NCBI GenBank assembly: GCA_914767715.1
Contig: OU612068.1
Location: 15,502,001 to 15,562,000, forward strand
DNA length: 60,000 bases
Reading direction: 5' to 3'
Source: Membranipora membranacea
Lineage: Eukaryota; Bryozoa; Gymnolaemata; Cheilostomatida; Membraniporidae
In this document: piece after piece, positions 39,801 to 49,000 of the stretch
Layout of the letters: each line of letters opens with the position of its first letter
Numbering within the stretch: position 1 is the stretch's first letter
Position numbers and translations under genes: made by a program
Notes under the pieces: generated by a model
The model's database searches: none
What the model was told of the DNA's origin: nothing
The model's input: only the letters and a program-made list of their open reading frames with translations

Positions 39801-41888
39801 CCGAAAGTATAACTAACAAACTTAAGTTTTTCAATCGTAACTTTTTGACATGATTATTTGAACTTCTACAAAGACAATTTAAGAAAACTACTCAACCAGT
39901 CATTTTTAAGGTTTGTTGTAACGGTGGTGGGGAACCCAAACACCAAATCATTGTATCCATGTAAGATGCACCTTTCAGAAATTTCAATTCCCTCATTTAC
40001 TTCATAGGACTGTGATGTTAATCTGCAAGAGCAGGGGACACTACTCCTACAGGATGAGTTTACAGTCTGGAAGAACAAACGAAGATTTATTCGCCATGTC
40101 TTCCTGTTTGAACATTTACTAGTTTTCTCCAAGACTAAACTCATCGGTGCTGGGCAGGACCAGTATACCTACAAAAACAGTGTGAAGGTAAGACTTGTGT
40201 GACTCATGATATTTCTAAATGAGCCAAAATGTGCTGATATCTGTGCACTAATATGCTATATTGGGCTTTTGTTGAGGTTATGCAAGTCAAGTATTACAGT
40301 GCAGCTTAAAAAGCCCCGTTTCAGGTTATTTTGCCTTTCCCTGACTTCTTGAGATTCTTGTGTTTATTTGGGGTTTACTCGTCGTCAAGTGTTTGGTTAA
40401 GATTTGTGTACCCTGCATGCAGATAGAGTGGGCACCCTGTGCTTTGTACAAATGCCGCCAATTTGAACTTTTGTTTGGTTTGTGCGGCTCGGTCCTCAAA
40501 GTTTACATGTGAACAAGAAAAAGAACAGGGCTTCAACTAAAAGGCAGTGTTACTTAACGCCAATGACCTCAAGTGTTTGATCATATCAATATTTTGTGTG
40601 TATTAGAGTCCTTACGTTGGTTTACTTTGCATAATATTTATTGCTGAAGATTATATTACAACATATTTACATAAGCTTGCTGTAGTAGATTTCAACATTT
40701 AGGGATTTTTCTCAAACATGGTCATGAGTTGTTGCAACATTCATCATATTTACAGACGGCCGATCTGGGCCTGACTGAGAATGTGGGTACAAGCGGTCTC
40801 AAGTTTGAGGTCTGGTTCAGGAAGAGGACCGGTGAAAGCTGGACATTCCAGGCTACCTCACTGCAGGCCAAAAACCGCTGGGTGAATGTTGTTGAGAAAC
40901 TGCTGTGGACTCAGGCTCTCAAGAATCGAGAGTCGCGCCTCACTGAACTGTCAACAATGGGAGTCGGACACAAACCCAGCCTAGATCTCAAGAAGAGTGC
41001 TGATAATATCAATGACAGATTCATTCCATCCATCAACAAATCATCCAATATTGCAGGTAGTTGTTTGTGAAACTTAAATGCGTCTATATTATATAAGTGC
41101 CGAAAAATCGATCAATGAATGGAACAGCCCATCCAAGAATCCATGAATTGATGAGTGAGGCTTTGTTGGGGCAACATTCAACAGAATACGACTTGGATTT
41201 TGTTTTTGCTATGTAAAACTAGGAATTGTTATATGTAACAATCAATGTTTATTCCCATACAGGAAACAGACATTCCTTAGACTCTCTGGATAATTCAGAC
41301 AGTTTTGACACCATAATAAAGAAAAGACCATATTCTGTGATCTCTTTAGCTAATAGCTCTAGCTCCTCGGGAAGCTCAAGTGGAAGTATGGGGCCGGGTA
41401 ACCGACGCAGCCTACCTTGGGCAGATCTAAAAGCTGCTGTCACAGGTAGGTCCGATAGCCAAAGAAAGCTCTGAATCAATCTAGACCACCTGGATCGAAA
41501 ATAGTAAACAGAGAAACTATCTTTGCTTAAAAACAGTCATACGCAGTAAATGCCCTGTAAAGTTATACCAAACCAAAAGTTGTTCTCTCATTATTAATAA
41601 GAAGATAACTCGAAAATACAACAAAATAAATGGAAAATAAAATAAACGAAGACGTGTCCAATATGGTCAATATGTATACCTTATCAATATTTACTAATCT
41701 CAGGTAAAGGAATGAGCACATCAAGGAGTATCAGGATACGTAAACTGTATAAATCAGACAGTAGGATTAATAGTAGAAGTGATGATTCTGGTATATCCTC
41801 TGATCTTATAACTACATATCTCTCCTCACCTAGAGCTTCTACCGCTGAGCTGAGAAAGGGATCAGAAACTGAGGTGATTACTGCATAG
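15801..41888 (+). CDS. PLEKHG4: PLEKHG4 (puratrophin-1)-like Rho guanine nucleotide exchange factor (19 coding exons)
   Basis: Exons: 15779-16344 (ATG 15801), 17853-17957, 18588-18702, 24975-25062, 25334-25435, 25821-25937, 26307-26968, 27404-27539, 28042-28161, 31903-32094, 34750-36293, 37166-37383, 37581-37801, 38220-38309, 39490-39702, 40008-40187, 40756-41056, 41263-41445, 41704-41888 (TAG). The joins sum to 5316 nt, or 1771 residues. Order: Ser-rich N-terminus, SEC14-like region, spectrin-like helices, long disordered insert, DH, PH, Ser-rich tail. This order is that of PLEKHG4/PLEKHG4B and Quattro, which load GTP on Rho-family GTPases; the role here is inferred from the family. The start is chosen as the first ATG after the acceptor at 15778. 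The frame is open a few codons upstream, so a more 5' coding exon is not excluded. Confidence 0.85.
17853..25937 (+). CDS. PLEKHG4: SEC14/CRAL-TRIO-like region of the PLEKHG4-like protein (exons 2-6)
   Basis: Five exons encode a continuous segment: LAMKSALGSLCIQRTNQRLV, EIVVSVFTLTFDWSEVQNIV, HEKTTVIVDARRSSRSLLRQ, VRRSTALP, and VDILTSTKCLQNYTSQKHLP followed by RQFGG. The pattern (hydrophobic strand ending VDAR, later LTS...L and LP.QFGG) is what I know from the SEC14-like modules in front of spectrin repeats in PLEKHG4, kalirin, Trio and MCF2 GEFs. Those modules bind lipids or regulate the DH domain. The intron between exons 3 and 4 is 6.3 kb. Confidence 0.75.
18836..18865. repeat. GGTAGT microsatellite
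   Basis: About five tandem copies of the hexamer GTAGTG inside the long intron. No obvious role. Confidence 0.8.
19129..19155. mobile_element. 27-bp CAGGGAGTTT...AAACTCCCTG insertion with 7-bp direct repeats
   Basis: Ten-base inverted ends around ATATCCC, with perfect flanks GCTCAGG at 19122-19128 and 19156-19162. It shares the CAGGGAG end with the 18-bp palindrome at 52308. Confidence 0.65.
26307..32094 (+). CDS. PLEKHG4: Spectrin-like helical region of the PLEKHG4-like protein (exons 7-10)
   Basis: Exon 7 begins with a helix (ELSTQVSHYSESLDAILTAS). It then runs through about 120 Ser/Thr/Pro-rich residues and returns to helix (ADQLAHYPETSKILEDLDTF). Exons 8-10 continue as amphipathic helices: NTLSILATDVTRLKTLAEER, TLNVLKRAHEVINKHRG, and NLLSQADVLLSEVTGSLLES. 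This fits the spectrin repeats between the SEC14 and DH modules in this GEF family. The Ser-rich stretch inside exon 7 interrupts the helical region and looks like a lineage-specific insert. Confidence 0.6.
28162..31902. other. 3.7-kb intron of the PLEKHG4-like gene
   Basis: Apart from the SINE at 29521-29757 I see no gene or structured element. The open frames here are short and unrelated to known families. Confidence 0.4.
29521..29757 (-). mobile_element. tRNA-derived SINE in a PLEKHG4-like intron
   Basis: Read on the - strand, positions 29731-29702 contain GGTCGCAGGTTCGAGACCC, a near-perfect RNA polymerase III B box (GGTTCGANNCC) in T-arm context. A degenerate A-box-like stretch (TACCTCTCAACCTGG) lies 5' of it. 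The body runs about 170 bp to a terminal (ATT)n tail at 29521-29536 directly after GTAAAGCGTCCC, as in many SINEs that borrow a LINE tail. Orientation is opposite to the host gene. The boundaries are approximate and I could not see a clear target duplication. Confidence 0.6.
32095..34749. other. 2.7-kb intron of the PLEKHG4-like gene
   Basis: It contains the 30-bp palindromic insertion at 32479. The remainder is A/T-rich with short non-conserved open frames. Confidence 0.4.
32479..32508. mobile_element. 30-bp GTAAGGATA-type palindrome with 7-bp direct repeats (copy 1)
   Basis: The ends CACTGAGTAAGGATAT and ATATCCTTACGCTGTG are inverted with two mismatches; the core GTAAGGATATATCCTTAC is a perfect 18-bp palindrome. 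Flanks ATACCAG at 32472-32478 and 32509-32515 are identical. Same family as 50858-50899. Confidence 0.65.
34750..36293 (+). CDS. PLEKHG4: Large exon 11: last spectrin-like helices plus long disordered insert
   Basis: 1544 nt. The first 95 or so residues are helical (VYDWALDAMKLMSQ, then CKMAKRRCHETKHLLDARW) and match the final spectrin-like repeat before the DH domain. About 400 residues follow that are rich in Ser, Thr, Asp and Glu, with short basic patches (QKAMQKRRSFHGF, FKNKRLEKTLSLV). These look unstructured and phosphorylatable. I recognise no domain in that part. Confidence 0.75.
37581..39702 (+). CDS. PLEKHG4: DH (RhoGEF) domain, exons 13-15
   Basis: The domain starts at the end of exon 12 (LAHIMDELS) and runs through QTERDYVVSLGLVVDRYIPE, LRGKRGVIFGNVEKIHEFHS, EAEFLMYALYNKNKPKSDFL, and YLLKPVQRMGKYALILKQVL. 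The last is the most conserved DH helix (LLKPVQR..KY.L.L..LLK), which contacts the GTPase. Early Glu (QTERDYV) and the late KPVQR block are both intact, so catalytic competence is likely. All junctions are in phase. Confidence 0.92.
39160..39264 (+). repeat. Small tandem repeat (CTCCATATAGCTGT, four copies)
   Basis: Four copies of CTCCATATAGCTGT with linker ACCTAGAATGGTATGTG, whole or partial. Some copies contain the donor-like string ATG|GTATGTG. It lies mid-intron (38310-39489), 850 bp from the nearest donor, so it is not a junction-straddling array. Confidence 0.75.
40008..41056 (+). CDS. PLEKHG4: PH domain, exons 16-17
   Basis: The DH domain is followed directly by LQEQGTLLLQDEFTVWKNKR, RFIRHVFLFEHLLVFSKTKL, then TADLGLTENVGTSGLKFEVW and GESWTFQATSLQAKNRWVNV with the terminal Trp of a PH C-terminal helix. 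Position and pattern are those of the DH-associated PH domain, which in this family assists exchange and membrane contact. The intron between 40187 and 40756 splits it. Confidence 0.88.
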
Positions 41889-42127
41889 TCTTATATAGGT
41901 ATCATTCATATATATGTCGATACTTGACCAGGCACCTTGTACATGTGTGTACCTTACGGTAACTTTTCATATGTCAATGTTATGCACTTCCTGGCTCACA
42001 GTTAGATAACTCCCCTGCACTACACTTCGGTATAGCCAAGTTGATCTTATGTAAAGTCACATCATTGTTTACTGGCTGAAGAATTCCCTTCAAAAACTTG
42101 TACTCTGATACTGTATTTTTAACACTG

Positions 42128-42133
42128 AATAAA
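42128..42133 (+). terminator. Putative poly(A) signal of the PLEKHG4-like gene
   Basis: AATAAA about 240 nt after the TAG stop at 41886-41888. No further coding exon is needed to close the frame. Confidence 0.55.
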
Positions 42134-42922
42134 GCCAACCTGTAGTAAAGTGGTACCCCTAAATAACATTGTATACATGCGTTTTAGTATCGGATTGTTT
42201 GTAAAGGGTATCAATTTGTCACATCAGAGTTTTCTGGTATCCCAGATCGAAGTGATTGTGTATCATTTGGTCCAAACAAGTGTTTAAGATACAATTTTTG
42301 TTTCAGGTATAAAGGTCTTCCGATGACACACCAGTTTAACCCCTATTTGTACAATCCTCGACGTGGGATCTCTCATAGTTCTCTCAACAGTGCAACACCG
42401 GATACTCATTTTCTCCCGGTCTTTTCCTCGCTTTATCCATATTTTTAGCACTCAACTCACATTTTCTCCTTCCCTTTTAGAACAAAAAGTAAGCCAATAG
42501 CTGAATTTTAAGGTTATCTGGCAATAACAAATAGTGTTCCTAGCAAAGCCTTTCTTTAGAGGGAAGTGTACAGCTCGCAAAAAGATAAATGATTTTTCTG
42601 TACTTACAATGGCCTGTACTTTTTCATACGTAGGCCAGCTACTGCTTTGATTTTTTTACTTTTTGAACACCCATCCTCCTTCATATCAATCAATCATTCG
42701 TATATTTACTCATGTTTAACTAGTAGTTTACGATCACAGATAAACATTATTATCATTCTATCTTAATATTTATTTGCTGCAATTTTTACACACTTTTACA
42801 TCTTTTTCTACTGCGCACATATCAAGGCAAAATTGACCAACCATTGTTCCGTTATTTATAACAGTTATCTTCGCAACTTCTTTCAGCCAAAAATAAAATA
42901 CATGTTTTTTTATCAACATGGG
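42134..42922. other. Convergent intergenic gap
   Basis: About 790 bp between the poly(A) signals of the two tail-to-tail genes. T-rich on the + strand, with no feature I can name. Confidence 0.5.
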
Positions 42923-42928
42923 TTTATT
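42923..42928 (-). terminator. Putative poly(A) signal of the MOV10L1-like gene
   Basis: TTTATT on the + strand (AATAAA on -) 112-117 nt past the stop codon at 43040-43042. Confidence 0.55.
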
Positions 42929-43039
42929 CAATTTGGATCAGAATGAACATGAAAATATATAATGGCAAAGAATCAATTTGAGCACTGGTAGTTCAGAGTT
43001 TGTGACTCCAACAGAGCCTTGTACATTGTTCATGGCTTC

Positions 43040-46000
43040 TCAGGGCATCAGTGCCCCACTATCATGATCACCTCTTGGGATACAAGACTTCACAGTATCA
43101 TCATTTGTAGTGGGATAATCTACTCCAGTATAACAGCCGCTGTTCACACATTTGGTTATCAGAAACTTCCAATGTTTATCCTGTAACATTGTCATGATCA
43201 TTTGCAAACGGATGGTCATCTGATTGAATGAGTCCTCCTCATTCCCAAATGATACACAATAAATTTCCTTTACTTACTGTGAGCTAGGCAGGAATTTTCG
43301 CCTCCATTTTTATAAATTTATATGTATTAATACGAATCATTACCATTATTTTCATGCTACCAGTATTCAGTATCTATTCCACACGCAAGGGTTTGAATAT
43401 AATTTGATCAACTATGCCTTAACCAAGTAGAAGCGACTCAAATCATATAATTCCTATAGTACTAACAATATTTGAAATATCAGCTATTTTCTCAGAGTAT
43501 AATAACCACTGACCTGTGTGAGAATGAATGGGTTCCCTACTATGACAAGGAGTGCCTGAGCTCTACTGATGGCCACGTTGAATCTCTTTTTGTTACCCAG
43601 AAATCCCAGTGTCTTCACCACATTGCCCAGAGCATCCATGTTATCCGGCTGAGATCGCACCTGTCAACAAATAAATTTACTGTTATAACAAGTCATAAAA
43701 ATGTTGAAAAAATCTAGACTGACACTGTTGCTTTCTTTGTTGTTGTCTGAGAGAAAGGTGTAAAATGCTGAGATGGCATAGCAGATTGATTTAATATGAG
43801 TGGCATAAAATACAATTTTAGATCTCTTTTTGCTTTCACAAGAGAAAAATGATTAACTCAGTTAAACTTACAGTAGACACTATGATGACAAGTCTCTCCT
43901 GACCCTGAAATTCCTCGACAGATCCAACCTTGACCTCTTTAGTCACTCCAACGCACTCCATCATAAGTCTTATCTTCTCCACCTGCCAACCAATCAGTAC
44001 TGCAGTTTGTGATATAAAATCTTGCTATTTTTAAGCTATATATATATTAAAATAGCTCAATTTATTTAAGAGTTTTCATCTCAGTTGATATGATGTCAAA
44101 ACTCCAATTACATTGAGATAAACCCATGATTATTACATCGCATAAATCTAAAACCATGCTCGGTAGCTAGTTAGTTCTGCTCTTGAGGCTTTGGGATAAA
44201 ATGGAGCCGGAAACTGACAGCTTACCAGTAGAAAGGTAGGCACTTGAAATGGAGCCGGAAACTGACAGCTTACCAGTAGAAAGGTAGGCTCTTGAAATGG
44301 AGCCGGAAACTGACAGCTTACCAGTAGAAAGGTAGGCACTTGAAACTGACAGCTTACCAGTAGAAAGGTAGGCACTTGAAATGCAGGCAAATTATATCTT
44401 ACTGGGTCTTGTTTAGACTAGCACTAGGGTTTAACTGCAGACCTGTTTCCCGTAGGGTGTGATAACTCTAACAGACCTGTTTCCTGTAGGGTGAGATAAC
44501 TCTAACAGACCTGTTTCCTGTAGGGTGTGATAACTCCAATATCGTCAGCTTTACAGTGAGTGAGAGCTAATTTTATGTATTTCACTACTTGCACTACTTC
44601 TACGGCATTAAGCCATGATGGGTTACCTCCCTCTCTCAGCTCTTCTCCCTGAAATGACAAATCACATAAACAGGTGTGACGGCTGTGTCTGTGTCTGCCT
44701 TATGATGTAGTCGAGGTACATTTTGACATAATGAATGGTTAAATTTTACCACAGAGTGCTAAGGATTTCTCTGGCTCCTTGGTTCTAGCCAATCCTTAGC
44801 TTCAACATCACTCAATTACTGAATAATTCTTTTACTGACTTCTAAATGGGATGTTTTCTGTAGTAACCCAAAATGGTTTCTTCTTGTTAGTATTTGAAAT
44901 CAGATCGCACCTGTGTACCGTGAAAGATAAGTGGTTTATGGTGAGAGACTAGCTCTGGTATGTCCTGTAGTGAATAAGCTCTCTCATCGGCTGATACTAC
45001 AAGCTCATTATCATAAAACAGTGGTGAATAGATAGACATAATGATAGGATGTGCTCTGTAGTTACGTACTAACTTTGTCACCTGTAGAAGAAAAACATCA
45101 TATGTTAGCAGCCAGTTAGCAGCGCCTATAGTGACGCCGCTTTTCAATCAAATAAGTGAAATTGTAAGGACAACCGAAGATTTCGTACCAGATTTGGGTC
45201 GTAAGACGAATGTTCCTCGAAACCACTCTCCTGTCTATTGAATGGGGGATAATTCATGACTCTCTCCAGTAAGGACATGGTGAGTCCACAGCCTTCTGCT
45301 ATGCGACACTTGACCACAGCACCGAGCTGTTTATGATCTCCTGCTAACACGATACATGCTTCAGGGTTAGCTGTGATTAGTGAAAGAGGTATTAAACACT
45401 CCGGCTCACTTGCCTGACCAGCCTGCAATGAGACAAATAATCACAAAACTGAAAAGATCTATAAATATTGATGTTTTCGTGAGTCCCTCATAGACCGATT
45501 CAAACCCCCATATCTGATGAATGTCGTTTTCATGAATTAATTAATAAGCGATTTCAAGAAAGAGTGGCAGTCCCTTCTAATACACGCAAGAGAAGATAAC
45601 TTGAAAACCAGTGCAAACCAAAGGCTGTTTTCATCGTATGTCCCTTACCAAGCAGCTTAGGAATAAAATGACTCTGACCCACATCTAAAAGAACTAGTAC
45701 AATGAAATTCTATTTTCTTTGATGAAAGAATACTCTGGTGCCTTCCAATGATTGTACTGACCTTCGAGTTGCCTCTCAAGACAGTTGGTTTCCGCTGATT
45801 AGATAAAACCCCTCTCAACCCAGAATAACTCCATAATGTTGTCCATCCACTGCTGACTTACCTCATCTATGAAGACATGAGTGAAGTGTTTGGTGTGGAG
45901 ACCGAGACTGAAGAACATTCCGGAGCTCACACAGGTGGAGATAATTATCCTGTGCTGAGAGAGAGACTGTAAGTCTGTACCATCCTGACATAGATATCGT

Positions 46001-49000
46001 ATCTCCTCAGGTAAGCTCTGCAATGTAACCATAGTGAATGTATGTTACTATGTATGAAACATAAGAGATAATCATCAGCTTGCTAGCAGTGAATGCAGCG
46101 GCCCAAGTATTGCGCTACCTGCGCAAACTAGCAAATCTTTCAGCAAAAACATTAACAATTTGGAGTGTACCGTCAAGTAAACCAATGACAGAATTGTAAT
46201 ACATATATTTAAACTTCTATATTATGACCATGTAGACCCATGACTGCGGATCAGGATAAATGTAGTTTAAGTGCTCAAACGGTGCAAGATGCTGGTAGAG
46301 GCATTTCATTATCAACCACTTTCTCCCCTCCGTTTAAGTATATACCCATAAAGTGCCACAGTTATGGCCCCCTTCTTTGTGGTGAGACAACTAATAAATT
46401 GCTGGCTAGACAACACCTGCCACAAAACAGTACATTGTAGTAAACCATATAATTCCTCAACCTTACCAACTTTTTGAAGGAAAAATATATTGTCATTCCA
46501 AGTCAAAATCGAGCAATCCTGGGAATATGTCAGCATATTAGTATGATGGATATGAAACAATATGTCTTGATTGCCTATACATAACTATCATAACTATACA
46601 TAACTATCTTTTTCTCTTGTATGACCAGTCTTTTTATCTAGCTCCATCTCAATTTTTACGAAATGTTTGGAGTTATCCTCTTTTACATGGTGCCATAGCT
46701 GTGGCACTTTATGGGTATATACTTAAACGGAGGGGAGAAAGTGGTTGATAATGAAATGCCTCTACCAGCATCTTGCACCGTTTGAGCACTTAAACTAGGA
46801 TAAATGCTGTGGTGGACCCTCACAAGATTACGCTGGACATTGAAGGCATTGTTTTGAGTGTGACCCGATTACTCTACTGTATTATATGATTCTGCTCTCT
46901 TAAAACTTGTGACTGTCATCTCCGTATCATTTTAGTACTAAGTGAGATATGTTAGCAGATGCCTCGACCAAAACTAATGGGCTATCTTCTGCTATTATAC
47001 AATATCTTGAAAAAATCTGACTGACTAACTGACCAACTATCAATATCCCTGAATTTCAACTATCGACCTACATTAGGCCTGTACTACAACAGGTTCATGC
47101 ATACAAATTATTATAGCCCTGAAGTTAGTGATACAACACTCTCTGTTCAACATTCTATTAGCATCATGCTTTTACTTGTTCAATCATAACAGACAATAGA
47201 ATTGCCCTGGTATTGAGATTGATGGCATGACTCTAATCTGTAATATGAATATGCCAATCTATAAACCACACAACATAACCCAATTAGAGAATAGCATTGC
47301 CTTTTCAATCTCGTTATTTGCAGATGGTTAATAAACATAGCGATGAACTTTATTTAACCCATTTGATCAGTTTATTTTTTATCTACATCTCAGTGCATTG
47401 ACTCAGACAATACTCAGGCTCCGAAGAGACCAGCAAACATCTCTGCATGAATGTCCGCCCATCCTGCTAACGTCCACAGGATGTTCATATTTGTAAGGTG
47501 ATTTGTTACTATGCCTCCCACAGTGGGTTGTCACAGATGATAATATCATATCTATATCACCATAGAACAGGGTTTGGATTGTTGTAAGCATCCGTCCAAC
47601 ACGATGGGTACTATGGTGCCTTGAGATGAAAAATGGGTATATCTGGCAACAATCCTTAAATGCATTTGTCTTTGATACGTTGCTTCCACTGATTTCGCAT
47701 TGGTTATCCTACTTAACTAGGAGGATGAAGTAAATGCTTTGAGCAGCGGACAGCAGATGACCTGCGTTGTCAGTTTGTGAATGGAGAATATGATCACCCA
47801 GCCATTACAAAGTTGTCACAAATTGAGGATAATAGCAAAAGTTGACAGCTTGAGGCTATCATCTGTATATGTAATTATTTCATGACCTAGCTGTATAAAG
47901 ATTAACGATATTAAGCATAGTGTAGTATAGCAGGATATAGTGTAGTATGGCAGGATATAGTGACATAAAATATTTCATTTGGCACAGAGATCAGTCAGTA
48001 GGTCAATATAAGCCATCATTATCCATCAGTATTAGCTATACAAAGAATCATCGGAGCGGTCTGATCAAGAAGCCCACTCATTGGATCTCATGATGCTAAT
48101 GTTGCTGTAGACATGGTAGTCTTAGATTTCTCTAAGGCCTTCGATGTTGTATCTCACCCTAAGTTAATTGTAAAACTGACCTCAATTGGAATCAACCCTA
48201 CCACGGTCCGCTGGATTCAATCCTGGCTGCAGGCTAGAAAGTTGTCAGTATCAGTGAATAACACACTGTCTGCTACACGCCTCGTCACCTCAGGAGTCCC
48301 CCAAGGAAGCGTCCTAGGCCCTCTACTGTTTCTTATATTCATAAACGATATGCCTGACTGTATAACTTCAAGTTCCTTAAAATTGTATGCTGACGATTCC
48401 TTAATATACCACCCAATTACTAACCCCTCAGACCAGATTAAACTTCAAAATGACCTCGATTCAATCCAAGCTTGGGCTGATCGTTCACAAATGAAGTTTA
48501 ATATTTCAAAGTGTGAACAGATGAGAATCTCTAGAAATACAACTCAAGTCCCACCAGTGACTTACACCATGGATAACTCCCAACTTAAATACGTAACTGG
48601 AATCAAATATCTCGGCGTCACAATTGACAACAGCCTCAGCTTCTCTGACCACATAACTCATGTGTGTCAGAAAGGAACCAAAACCCTGTACATGCTAATG
48701 TGCAGCTTAAAGAAGGCAAGACGCAAAACACGCTGCTTATCCTATGTCACCATATGTCGTCCCATTCTTGAATATGCCTCGCATATATGGTCCCCCCACA
48801 AGAGAAAATTAATAGATCGATTAGAATCCATAAACCGTAAAGCCTTCAGATGGGTATACGGCTTCAGAAAGTATGAAAGGATATCAAATGCTATGCTGGC
48901 TAGAAACTGGCACACCCTAGCAACCCGTCGAAATCTAATCGACAAAAATCTTCTAAACCGTATAGCTGGCGGCAAGGCTGCAGTGGACCCCAGGAGGTTC

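Noticed and set aside
42307-42360. Possible extra 3' exon of the PLEKHG4-like gene
   Set aside because: It would start GTA TAA in the needed phase, and the frame already closes at 41888 with a poly(A) signal after it.
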